NCBI RefSeq assembly: GCF_033958435.1
Contig: NC_134144.1
Coordinates: forward strand, 8,426,010-8,490,009
Origin: Carettochelys insculpta
Lineage: Eukaryota; Chordata; Testudines; Carettochelyidae
DNA length: 64,000 nucleotides
Direction: 5' to 3'
Shown: piece by piece, positions 48,567 to 58,425 of the stretch
How positions within the stretch are numbered: the stretch's first letter is position 1
How the letters are laid out: each line of letters begins with the position of its first letter
Notes under the pieces: generated by a model
Told to the model about the DNA's origin: nothing
The model's database searches: none
Seen by the model: only the letters and a program-made list of their open reading frames with translations
Program-made: the position numbers and the translations under genes

Positions 48567-48582
48567 CCACTAGAGGGCGCCG
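48567..48582 (+). promoter_or_regulatory. CTCF motif at the ACADL promoter
   Basis: CCACTAGAGGGCGCCG matches every position of the core consensus CCASYAGRKGGCRSYR. It ends 28 bp before the ACADL ATG. Confidence 0.75.
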
Positions 48583-48610
48583 CGGCGGCCGCTGAGCCAA
48601 GCCCGGAGAG

Positions 48611-48681
48611 ATGGCGTCGTGGCGGCTGCTGAGCCGAGCCCTGCGGCCCCTGTGCGCGCCGGGATTCTGCGCGCCGGCCAG
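48611..48681 (+). CDS. ACADL: ACADL exon 1
   Basis: 71 nt, ends GCCGGCCAG before donor GTGAGC; leaves two bases of Arg24. Encodes most of the mitochondrial presequence. Confidence 0.93.
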
Positions 48682-51600
48682 GTGAGCGCCCCCGGGCCGG
48701 GCGGAACTGGGCCCGTGAACCCGCGGGGAGACCAGCCTGTGCTGGGCGGGGCGCGCAGCGAGGGAACGTCCGCCGGCCCGGCGTGTGCAGCGTCCGCGGC
48801 GCTGTGTGTCCTGCGCCCCGGGTGTAGTGTGCGTACCGCCTGGGCACGGGGCGTGCTGCCCGTACGGTTCTGTGCTCGGTGTGCGCGTGCACGGTACAGG
48901 CTGTACCGGCTGTGGTGTGTGTGTACGTGCTGGCGTGTGTACACAGTGCAGTGGGGTGCCCTGTGTGTAGAGTGCGCTCTGTGTGTATGCGTGTGTGTAG
49001 TGTGCGCTCTGTGTGTATGCATATGTGTGTAGTGTGCGCTCTGTGTGTATGCATATGTGTGTGTAGACTGTGCATTGCGTCCGTTGTGTGCGTGTCTGAG
49101 AATCCCACAGATAATGGTACAACTCCCCTTGTACTTCCTGCTGGAGTAGACTCTATGGGAGAGTGATTGACAGTCAGTTTATTACATCTATACTAAACTT
49201 GATAATAACGATAACGTTAGGAGCCGGGTTTGCCCGGCTTTTGGACAGGTTTGTGTCAGGGGTTGTCTTGGGGTGACCTGGTCTCCTTTTGGTTTTGGAT
49301 GGATTGGGATTTGGCTCAGCTTTGAAATCCACGTTGAGATCCTAACTTGCTCTGAATTTGGGAGAGTTCAATTCTCAGCTCTCCTGCAAATGGTAAATGC
49401 TAATTTAGGGCCCCCTTCTGCCTGATTCTTTGTCATACCCCATCTCCTAGGCCTTGTTTACTCTTGAAGATTCAGTTGGATTGGTGTAGGGGTGTGAATT
49501 TTAGTGGGTTCTCTGGAATAATTCCCTGCCAAGGCATTTCTTTAGAAGGAAAGCAGCTGTGACCTTTGTCCCACATATTGCCTGAGAGGCAATTTCAGAC
49601 AGTGACAAAGCTACACCCAAGCTAACTATCTACCCTGTTGTGCGGTCAGAATCAGATTATAAAGTCCTTCCCAAGGACGTTGAAAGAAGTTCATGTCCCA
49701 AGTTATTTGGTGATTTTTTTCATCTCTATTATTGAACAACTGAGTGTCCACTTTGAGCTCCGAATATGTTACATGTTACTAAAAGCAAAGAACTTTTTTT
49801 TTTTAAAAGGGGGGGCAGTAAATCTTTAAAGTTGAAAATGTAGTTGTGGGAAACATCCCGGCATTTTTTATTTTAAAATTCTGTGATTCAGGATCATAAA
49901 AAAGAGTGGAGGAAAAAAATTGTTAGATCAGTTTTTCTCTACCTTTTTTTAAATAAAGTACCCCTAGACTTCTCTTGCGTACTCCTGAGGGTGTACGTAC
50001 CACTACTTGAGAAACATGGTCTTCAGGTAATCCATGGTCTTGCAACAAGTGCCATTCAACCTGTCCAGATTACTGTACCCTTTTCAGGAGTCAGATTTGT
50101 TTTGTATCCCACCAAGTTACACTGCACTTAAAAACCTATTTAGTTACAAAAAGAGGCAAAAATATCACAGAACACAACTACTGAAAACTTGCTGACTTTC
50201 TACAATCTTACCATCGAATAAGTGAATTGGAATAGAAATATTGTACTTCCATTTCAGTGTACGGTTTATGAAGCGGTAGAAACTAGTCATTGCCTGAATC
50301 AACTTTCGTACTAATTTTAGTAGTGTTTTTATGTAGCCTGTTGTAAAACTAGGCAAATATCTAGATGAGTTCATGTACCTCTTGGAAGACCTCAGTCTAT
50401 CCCTGTTAAGAAACACTGCGATAGATCTTTGAGACCATGCTACACCAGTGCAGAATACAGCCTCTGTCTCTTGTGCGATGTGGAGGGAGGGAGCGAAAGG
50501 GGGAAGAGGTATTCCATGTAAGTTACACAACTTCAGCTGCACAAACAGCACAACTGAAGGTGACATACTTAGATCTGCTTACCATGGTGTATTCCCTGCT
50601 TTGTGTCCCTCAACTCCCCTTGTACTACCTGTTGGAGCAGAGTCCATGGGAGAGTGATTGGCGGTCAATTTGTTCTATATATATACTACACTTGATAAGT
50701 TGACCCTCACTAGCTCTGTCTGGTAATGACAACAAGCCCTCAGCATGACTTTTCTTTTCTTTAGGGGATGTACGTGTGTACCTAATGGGTAGGGTTGTAT
50801 TTATTTTAATTGGAAAACATAGGAAGTATAGAATAATAGGTTGCAGAATCATTGCATGTACACTCATTCCTTGGTAAATGAATACTTTACTTAGGAGTAC
50901 TTGCTTAAACAAGGGATACTTACCTTTGTTCACTAGATGAGTGACTTCCCACTGCTAATACAAGCCTTACCCCCTCCCCATGACCCCAAACTGCCGCAAC
51001 CTAAACCCAAATCTGCTACAGGTAGGAAGGTCTGACGGAGGCAGTTACTGGTGCTACTCCGGCCCCCTCAGTCTGACTGCCCCGGCAGGCTCTGCAGCCC
51101 CTAACCATGGCAGCCTGAACCCCCTGCAGCCTGACCCAGTCGGCCCCACAGCCCCAAACTGCAGCAGCCTGAACCCGCTGCTGGCCCCGTGACCCCAAAC
51201 TATGGCAGCCCCCCTCCCCCCTGGCAGGCCCTGTTGCCTGAACCACGGCAGCCTGACCCCGGCCCCCCCCCCGGCCAGCCCTGCGGCCCCAACCCTCCAC
51301 AGCCTGCCCCCGACTGCCAACCCTATGGCCCCAACCAGCGGCAGCATGACCCCCTCCCCATCAGCCCTCACACCCAACCTGCACCAGCCTTAACTCCTCA
51401 CCTGCCCTGTGGACCCAACTTGCAGGAGCCTGAACCTGCTCCCACCACCTGCCCCACGGACCCAACCTACCACCAGATTTTAACCCTCCCTCCTGCTCAT
51501 GGCCCTAAACTGCCCCCAGCCTTTAACCACCCCCGCAACCCAAGGTTCACTTACCTTTCAAAAGCAATGCTACATGCTGACTCTTCTTTGCTGAGTTAGG

Positions 51601-54600
51601 AGCACTAGGAGCCGTCTTTTAATGGGAATTTAGTGTCCCTCTTACGAGTTTTCGCCTATCAGCAGAAAGTTGGGAACCAATTGTGCTTGTATAGCCAAGG
51701 ATGAATGTAAATCTCATTACATAAGGCGTATACTGTGTCTGGCAGTTCAAATCCATGTGCAAGGCTTACACCAGTGTCAGTGTGAATCACTGGTTGGCCA
51801 ATAAGGGCATGGTCCTGCAAGCATCACTAAATGGCCTGCTTGAGATGGAGTGATCCTGCATAGTCTCTAGCGAAGTGTTTGGTAATATTTGGGGGATTGA
51901 CCCTAAGGCAAGCAAACAACTCTGCGTTGGAGGATCCATTCTGTTAATTGTAGCTTATTTTATTTATGAGGTTCCTATAGTACAGTGGCATTTGTACTTG
52001 AAAACAACCAAGTGCATTAAACTGCAGAACTTCACTTCAGCCCTTTGACAAATCTTTGTGAAACCAGCAAGTTTTTCTTAAAATGTGTACGTTAGCAAGA
52101 CATACTGACCAAAACAGGGAGAACCCAAGAGAGACACTAATTCAAGGGGCAAGCACTGTAAAGTGATGTCTGTCACAATACAAAAAAAAAAAAATTACCC
52201 ATAGTCTTTGGAGGGACCTGTATTATTTTGGCCAGTGAAAATTGATATGTTGCTGTTAGCTTCTCTTTGGCTGGTTTTGTAAATATATAGTGATGTAGCC
52301 CTATTGGTCCCAGTTATTGGAGAGACAAGGTGCAGGAGATGGTATGTTTAGAACCGTGTATATCTGCAGATGCCACTTTGTATCTATGAGTGCAGATGTG
52401 TGGACCATGCTTGCCTCTCTCCCAGCCTCTCTGGGCACTGAGCTGATTCCTGGGTTGCTGGAATGCCCCCAGAGAACTCCTGCAGGGTGGGTGGTTTGGT
52501 TCCAGCACCAGTAGTGCCTGGCCAACAGCATTTAGCTGGGCCAGTCAGGGGCATGGTGGGCTAAGGGCTGGTGGCTAGTGGCTCAGGCTAGAGTCGGGGC
52601 TGTCCAGCACTGCTCTGCTCTGCTTCCTGCCCAGCAGCTCAGGCCCCAGAAGCAGCACCAGTGTCCCTACTGTGGTCCAGCCTGGCAGTTTGAGGGCAGC
52701 GGGGCCTACTGCTACTGGTGGATTAGAGTGGGCATGGCCCTGATGCTGCACCTTTTCTGGGTGCTGTTGCTCTTGAGCCCCCTGGCAGCAGCTCACAATA
52801 CATCCATCAGCCCACCCCTTCTCAAGAGCCTGCCTCCCTGCTTCCCTAACCCCTGCCACACCACCCAGTAGCCACTCTTCTGCTGACTCTTCCCTGCAAG
52901 ACGACTCTTCTGTGCTCCCTCCCCTCCGGAGGGCTTGCTGCTGCACGCTCAGAGGCAGATGAAGGCAAAAGGCAGCTAGTGGATTGGGTGAAGGGTTGAG
53001 CTTGGTGGCTGCAGAGCCACAGTTTTTTATGTGCTCAGGGCTCTACGTATGTTCTACCTTCAGTGGTTCTCAGCCAGGGATCTGGGACATGCTAGAGTGC
53101 TGTGAGCAGGTGTAAGGGAGTCCATCCAGCAGGGCAGGGCAGAAAGCCAAATCCCCACTGCTTGGAGCTGAAGCCTGTGACCCTGAGCCCAGTCCCCTGG
53201 GTCTCAAGCTGAAACCTGATCATTGTAATTTTACAGGGCGCAATGTGGTGTGAAGCCCGGGGCATAGCCCTGGCTTTTATATACCAAAAAACAGTCACTG
53301 TGGCACATTGGGCTGTGGGGTTCTTATAGCTTGTTGGGGAATGGGAGTCCTAGAAAAAAGGTTGCGGACCTCTGTTTTACTGGGCCAATCTTTGAGAAGA
53401 GAGACAAGCTTTTGAGCTCTTCTGCAGACCTAGGAAAGGTACCAAGTGTCCCAGCTAACTAAATACAAGGTGGAATAGATTGTTTAGCACAGGTAGTTTG
53501 AATATGTGCTTAAGGGGCCATTCAAGCTGGAGTGGCCCATCAAGGCCTCTTCAGTCTTAGGACAAAATTATTATTATTATTATTATTATTATTGTAACAA
53601 ACCATAAATTTAGCGTGGCTGGATTTTCAGTATCTAGCCAGCAGAGTTTTGAATTTAAGCTGTCAGACTTTGGCTCATCATTTGAAAGTGCTGTGCAGTT
53701 TTCCTTTGAGGATGAGGACTGATCGGTCAGATACAGAGTGATCGCTTTGTTCACCCACAGGTAATAGGGCAGTTGTCACCAACCCTCAGCACAGGTGCCA
53801 AGAATGGCATGAGAGACAATTTTCAAAGGCAGGCCGCCTGCAGATCGGCAAAAGACCAGCGAATGCTACCAACCACCACCTAAATGGTAAAGCTCTGCAT
53901 CTTTATTTGTTTATCAATAAAGCTGTTGTAAATAGGACCGTTAGTGATTTTTAAAACGTATCAGGGACATTTGAACAGTCAAAGGTCAAAAGGTCAGATT
54001 TCATCACTCCGCCTCAGAAAGGTTGCTGACTTTGATGATCGGCGTGTTTGTCTTTTATCATTTTCCTGTATGGGTTCCTTTGAGGTCATGGGGATTTTAC
54101 CTGTGTAACTGGTATTGGGACATTTAGTGCGCTGGATGAAGTACGCTGTGTGTTGCACCAGGCACGTGTAGGATCATGGATCTTGGAAGGTTTCTCGTGG
54201 GGGTGTTGGTCATTGCAGCAAAGGAGGTATGTCTGCAGATTTTCCATCTGTTTGTTCAGCAGGGTCTGGGGCAACTTTGAGTTGGTTGGCCCTGGTCTGT
54301 GGGGAGCTTGCGCCTGATGATGATCTTGGAGAGGCTACTGGGCTTGTTTCTTCTCCAATAATACCTCCATAACAACTCTGTTGGTGAGGCCAGACAATCC
54401 CTGTGCTCTCAAAGGAACTCACAACAGAGAATAAAAGACAAAAAACATGTTTGGGTTTAACTCCGAGTACCTTTCCCAGACCTGAAGAAGAGCTCTGTGT
54501 AGCTTAAAAACTTTCCTCTCACCAGCAGAAGCTGTTCTCATAAAAAGTATTACCTCCTCTGTCTTGGGTCTGTTTCTTTAAATTGTTTTTGTGGTTTGAT

Positions 54601-56516
54601 CTTTCAAGCTTTAATGCTGTTTCATTTTCCATCTTTCTAACAAGATGATGCCTCCTATTTCTAGAGCTGTTTATCAGAGAGGAAGGATGGGGTAGTTCCT
54701 GCCTCACAGCCCGGATAGACTTGTGCACTTTAAGGTCAGGAGGGGCCATCATGATCATCTAATCTGACGTCCTGCACATTACAGGCCAAAACCTCACCCA
54801 CTCCTGGAACAGCGCGCTGTCCTCTGGCTGAGTTTCTGAAATGGTCAAATGATGATTTAAAGACTTAGAAGAATCCACATTTACATCCATTTAAGCATGC
54901 AAAATGACTCATGCTGGACAAATACAAATACTCCCCCCCCCCCCCCCCCCCCCCAAAAAAACAAACCCTAAAAAACACCCAATCTGACCCCAGGGAAGAT
55001 TCCTTCCTGACCCCTAACAGTTAGACCCTGAACATGTGGGCCAGACTCACTAACCAGATACGTGGAAGACTACTCTGTAGTAGCTTAGAGGCCTGCCCAC
55101 TAGGCTATGTCTACACTACAGTGATCAGTCAACAGAAGTTACTGATGGAAGAGATCTTCCGACGGAACTTGTGTGAACAGATTGCAGCCACGCAGATTTT
55201 TTGATCCACAGACGCTCTGTTAATGGAGAGTGGCTGGGCTGCCCCGCCGCTCTCTTGACAGAATGGCCAACTGGAAGCACAGCAGACGGGGCTGCCCAGT
55301 GAGCTGGGTGCCCTATCTGTCAACAGAGGAGCCCCCGGAGTGTTCCCACCGTTTTTTTGTCAACAGATTCTCTCGAGAAAGGTGTTCTGCCTCACTGGGG
55401 AGAGGCAGAAGCCTATCAACAAAAGTGCCGCGTTCTGTCGATTGCCTGTCAGCAGAACTCATTTTTAGTATGGACGCACCACAGGTTTTGTCAGCAGAAC
55501 CCTCTAGTGCAGACGTAGTTCTGGTGTTTCCCCAGTGGCCATCGGAGGTGTTTGCTGCTCACAGTTGCAGATTGGCCACATGCTATCATGTAGCAGTTTC
55601 TTCATTCAGTTCCTCCGGTAAAGTTAGCAAGCCCAGCCTTGAAGCCTCAATGTTGTAAATACACATTAAAGCAGATGTCCTTGTTAAAAATCCTCTTTTT
55701 AAAGTGTTACTTTTAAAGTTACAGCGGTGTGTAGAATCACAAAAGGAAGGAAGAAAGAAGTGGAATTCATGCTCAAGTAAGCAGGTGAATGTTATGTTAG
55801 GCTGTTCATAGCATTTGAATTGTGGCGTGCTGGGTTGAGTGGTTTTTTTTCCCATGTGGCGTATATAAGGTTGTGTAGACAATCTGGGTGACAAAAGAAG
55901 CAGCACGTTTTAACTGCTCAGTATTATTTGTGTTTTAATGTTGAAGGATGATAGTATTGTTTGAATTGGAAGGCGAGGGACGCGACTATGTCTGGACCTT
56001 AATCTGTGTCAGTGTGTGTCTTTTTGAATGGTTCATTCAAGCCTGTTTGTGCAGCTCTGTGAAATGTGTGTCAAAGTTGATCTGAAAAATCTTTTTCCCT
56101 GGAACAGTCTTGGGGTTTTGTTAAGTAGCATAATGGTTTTGTGATATGGACAAGTGTCCGTGCCCATTGGCTTGTGCCTTGAAAATGTATTAGGAGAATG
56201 GGCCGTACTCATTTACCTAGGGGTTTCTTTGGAAGGCCAGTGCCATTCATTATGCCCATAAGTGCCTTGACCAAAATGGGTCTTCACTGCTTAAAATAAG
56301 GTGTTAAATAGCATTATTTGCAACTGCCCTGGCTATCTTTTTTTTTTTTTAAAGATATCTGCAAACTGAAAATCATGAGTTGGTACGTCAAGAAACGTCT
56401 TCTGCCGAAACGTTAGTGGATATTGGAACTCGGAGGATCTTCTCTTCAGATCATGATATCTTCAGAGAAAGCGTGAGGAAATTCTTCCAGGAAGAAGTGG
56501 TTCCTTATCATGCAGA
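48611..56516 (+). CDS. ACADL: Long-chain acyl-CoA dehydrogenase, mitochondrial (first two exons; partial)
   Basis: FAD enzyme of the mitochondrial matrix that makes the first double bond in beta-oxidation of long and branched acyl-CoAs. The CDS in the window is 48611-48681 joined to 56355-56516: 77 codons plus two bases of about 430. Residues 1-24 (MASWRLLSRALRPL then CAPGFCAPAR) are a basic amphipathic presequence without acidic residues, as for matrix import. Residues 44-78 read LVDIGTRRIFSSDHDIF then RESVRKFFQEEVVPYH, nearly the same as the human N-terminal domain (DIGIRRIFSPEHDIF). The FAD-binding and catalytic regions are in exons past the window. The ATG is the first in a good context (GAGAGATGG) within the CpG island. 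MYL1 lies upstream on the same strand, as in other amniotes. Confidence 0.96.
48961..49073 (+). repeat. TG-rich tandem array, 30-32 bp units
   Basis: About 3.5 copies of AGTGTGCGCTCTGTGTGTAT followed by GC(AT)ATGTGTGT. Mostly alternating purine-pyrimidine. Confidence 0.85.
49118..49207 (+). repeat. 90-bp dispersed repeat, copy 1
   Basis: CAACTCCCCTTGTACTTCCT then GGGAGAGTGATTGACAGTCA and ACTAAACTTGATAA; matches 50609-50699 at most positions. Likely one end of a larger dispersed element. Confidence 0.75.
49929..50418 (+). mobile_element. hAT-like non-autonomous element, longer copy
   Basis: CAGTTTTTCTCTACC and GTTAAGAAACACTG are the inverted ends. Flanking octamers TGTTAGAT and CGATAGAT agree at six of eight. 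Shares its interior (GCCATTCAACCTGTCCAGAT, TAGTAGTGTTTTTATGT) with 61275-61622. Confidence 0.82.
50609..50699 (+). repeat. 90-bp dispersed repeat, copy 2
   Basis: CTCAACTCCCCTTGTACTAC then GGGAGAGTGATTGGCGGTCA and CTACACTTGATAAG; direct-orientation match to 49118-49207. Confidence 0.75.
50859..51709 (-). mobile_element. Non-autonomous DNA transposon carrying a minisatellite, second copy
   Basis: TACACTCATTCCTTGGTAAA and GTATAGCCAAGGATGAATGT are imperfect inverted ends. Matches 2432-3170 in reverse. The C-rich interior 50970-51500 is the complement of the same tandem units (CTGCAGCCTGACCC, CTGCAGCAGCCTGAACC-like). Confidence 0.72.
52288..52335 (-). repeat. Interspersed repeat, first half of a split copy
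   Basis: TGATGTAGCCCTATTGGTCC then ATTGGAGAGACAAGGTG is one end of a dispersed sauropsid repeat whose other part lies at 53375-53450. Confidence 0.6.
53061..53374. mobile_element. hAT-like (Charlie-type) element
   Basis: CAGTGGTTCTCAGCCAGGG at the left and AAAAAGGTTGCGGACCTCTG at the right are the typical inverted ends. No clear 8-bp duplication remains. Confidence 0.7.
53375..53450 (-). repeat. Interspersed repeat, second half of the split copy
   Basis: TTTTACTGGGCCAATC then GAGAGACAAGCTTTTGAGCT and CTTCTGCAGACCTAGG. A reverse-orientation copy of this part is at 54475-54570. Confidence 0.6.
53567..53595 (+). repeat. (ATT)n microsatellite
   Basis: About nine uninterrupted TTA/ATT units. 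Confidence 0.95.
53770..54032. mobile_element. hAT-like (Charlie-type) element, decayed
   Basis: CAGTTGTCACCAACCC at the left and AGAAAGGTTGCTGACTTTG at the right are decayed inverted ends of the GGTTGGCAACC kind. Confidence 0.55.
54475..54570 (+). repeat. Interspersed sauropsid repeat
   Basis: CAGACCTGAAGAAGAGCTCT, ACCAGCAGAAGCTG and AGTATTACCTCCTCTGTCTT, a common dispersed motif of turtle genomes. Same family as 52288/53375. Confidence 0.65.
54715..55085 (-). mobile_element. CR1-type LINE 3' fragment, with poly-C tract
   Basis: AAGGTCAGGAGGGGCCATCA then TGATCATCTAATCTGAC and AAGATTCCTTCCTGACCCC belong to a common sauropsid CR1-like 3' end. A run of 22 C (54933-54954) interrupts it. Confidence 0.65.
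55103..55520. mobile_element. Harbinger-like MITE
   Basis: GGCTATGTCTACACTACAG opens; CTCTAGTGCAGACGTAG closes. Internal TCAACAGA/TCTGTTGAC-type palindromes. CTA at the left has no clear partner at the right. Confidence 0.65.
56355..56516 (+). CDS. ACADL: ACADL exon 2
   Basis: 162 nt after a long T-tract and AAAG acceptor; donor GTAAGG. Completes Arg24 and ends two bases into Glu78. Encodes the junction of presequence and mature enzyme and the first helix of the acyl-CoA dehydrogenase N-terminal domain. Confidence 0.96.
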
Positions 56517-56578
56517 GTAAGGATATGGTTCAAATGTTTTGTTACTTACTAATTCCATACTGTTTCACAGAACACTCT

Positions 56579-56959
56579 GGGTGCATCTACACTTGCATTC
56601 CTCTTTCAAAAGAGGCATGCAAATGAGGTATACATTTGCATATTTGACACCTCATTTGCATATTCTAATTTCAAAAGAGCTTCCTTCGAAAGAAGATAAG
56701 TACCATTGTAGACGCTGCTCTTTTGAAAGTAAACCCATCTTCGAAAGAATCCTTCTTTCCATTAAATAAAGGGAAGAAGGATTCTTTTGAAGATGGGCTT
56801 ACTTTTGAAAGAGCAGTGTCTACACTGGCTTTCTTCTTTCGAAAGAAGCTCTTTTGAAATTAGAATATGCAAATGAGGTGTCAAATACCTCCTTTGCATT
56901 TACAATTTACCTCGTTTGCATACCCCTTTCAAAAGAGGAATGCAAGTGTAGATGCACCC
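56579..56959. mobile_element. Palindromic MITE, 381 bp, just past ACADL exon 2
   Basis: GGGTGCATCTACACTTGCAT and ATGCAAGTGTAGATGCACCC-like ends, with TCT on each side (56576-56578, 56960-56962). The two arms match almost throughout and meet near 56770 (TTAAATAAAGG). It starts 62 bp past the exon 2 donor. Confidence 0.9.
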
Positions 56960-58094
56960 TCTGGGAGTGATGTTCTGAATATGAGGTGAACTGTAAAGCT
57001 ATTTTAATTTTTGAAAGATTGTAGTAAGACATCTTCTGGCTTGCATAGTTTCTACATCAGACAGATGGGAAAAAAGTAATGGTTATATTTGTAAAACAAG
57101 AAAGTGGTCAGTATTTTTCATGACAGGAGCCAGGTTTATTAGCTAGGGACTCATTATTTTCAGGAACAAATGTAGCACAGACAATAAAATGCAAATTTCC
57201 CCAGTAACGTGCCTTGACTCTGAGAACTTGCCTCTCAGGGTCAAATAGTGGTTAGCTTTTCTGAGCTGTCAGTAGTATTATTTGCATTGTACTGGTACCT
57301 GGGATTCTCAGTTATGGAACAGCATCCTCAGCAGTGTACAAACCCAGAACAAGAAGATGGCACTTGCTTCAGGGAGCTTACAATCTAAAGTTGTTAATTG
57401 TGTTTGGTTTTTTTATACTGTGGAGATGTCTCCTGAAAGTTGGAGTAAAAGCAGCAGGGAGGCTGGAACAATTTTTATAGTGGGGGTGCTGAAAGTTCTT
57501 GAACCAAACCGGAAACCCTTTATAGAATGGAAACTGCTTCAGCATCCCTAGGTCCACCACCTAGGAAGGACCCATGTACTCAGAGACTTTTTGTCCAAGA
57601 GCAGCCAACTTGGTTTTAATTCCCATCTTTTATTTCTGTGGAAGTCTGTGTGGGGGCACTCCTAATTCAGAGTAACAGTGTCCTAGTCTGACTGAGTTAA
57701 AGTGGGTGTTTTGTTCTTTTTAGTGGCTAAATTAAAATGGGATGAAGTTGGTTAAAACAAGAAGTCTGTATTAGTGCAGTAAAAATGGGACATGCTTAGT
57801 TTGAAATAAATACCAACATGCACAAAAATAACAAAATATGTGTATTAAGAGATTTAGTTATTGTAGTGCATTTTTGTGTGTATACCAGTCCTAAAATTAA
57901 CTCTAGCTAGATGCCACAACTGAGACAGCAGATGGTAATGATGCTGAATTACTCCCAACCAGTACTGAAACAGCAGTCTAGAAGTGAAAGCTTTCAGTTG
58001 CCAGTCCCCTGATCTATTCATCCCACTCACACTACACCAAATATAGCAATGAAACGATCGTGTTTCAGGCACAATCTTTAATATATTTTTGTTT

Positions 58095-58425
58095 TGTAAA
58101 CTATTTGTCATATCCTGCAGCCCCGGGACTGGGAGGTTGTCAAATATTCTGGATAATAGAGAGGTATACTCAGCAGTGCATAATGTTAAAGAAAAACAAG
58201 ATTAAAAATTGAGAGGCAAACAAAAATGTGTGCAGAGTACTGTATTTAACCAACAACAGTAGTATTGTACATTGTAAACTTAATCTGTATTAGCTGTATT
58301 AATTTGTATTTACTTTCATTATATTGTACTCATGGAAAACATAACTAAAATTTACTTATGGTTAAAATGCTGGTTATTTGAGAGTTCTGGGTGGTAGAAT
58401 TCCAGATATGAAGGAGTTTGCTGTA
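58095..58425 (+). mobile_element. Tigger-like non-autonomous DNA transposon
   Basis: Third copy of the family at 3350 and 38484; ends CCAGATATGAAGGAGTTTGC then TGTA, interior AACAACAGTAGTATTGTACA. Left end is decayed. Confidence 0.75.

Larger units (their letters stand above)
48240..48860. promoter_or_regulatory. ACADL: CpG island over the ACADL promoter and exon 1
   Basis: CpG dinucleotides are dense here and sparse elsewhere in the window. There is no TATA box near the ATG. This is the usual promoter type of a broadly expressed metabolic gene. Confidence 0.85.
48682..56354 (+). other. ACADL: ACADL intron 1 (7.7 kb)
   Basis: Non-coding. It holds a TG-rich tandem array (48961-49073), a duplicated 90-bp repeat (49118 and 50609), a hAT-like element (49929-50418), the second minisatellite-bearing transposon (50859-51709), a split repeat (52288 and 53375) around a hAT element, microsatellites, a CR1-type fragment and a MITE. 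Confidence 0.9.

Noticed and set aside
48136..49122. 328-codon open frame on the - strand over the ACADL promoter
   Set aside because: It runs antisense through the CpG island and TG-rich repeats. Its product is low-complexity His/Thr/Arg-rich sequence with no domain, and open frames are expected by chance in such GC-rich DNA.
51189..51599. 136-codon Pro-rich frame
   Set aside because: Reverse-complement minisatellite of the second transposon copy.
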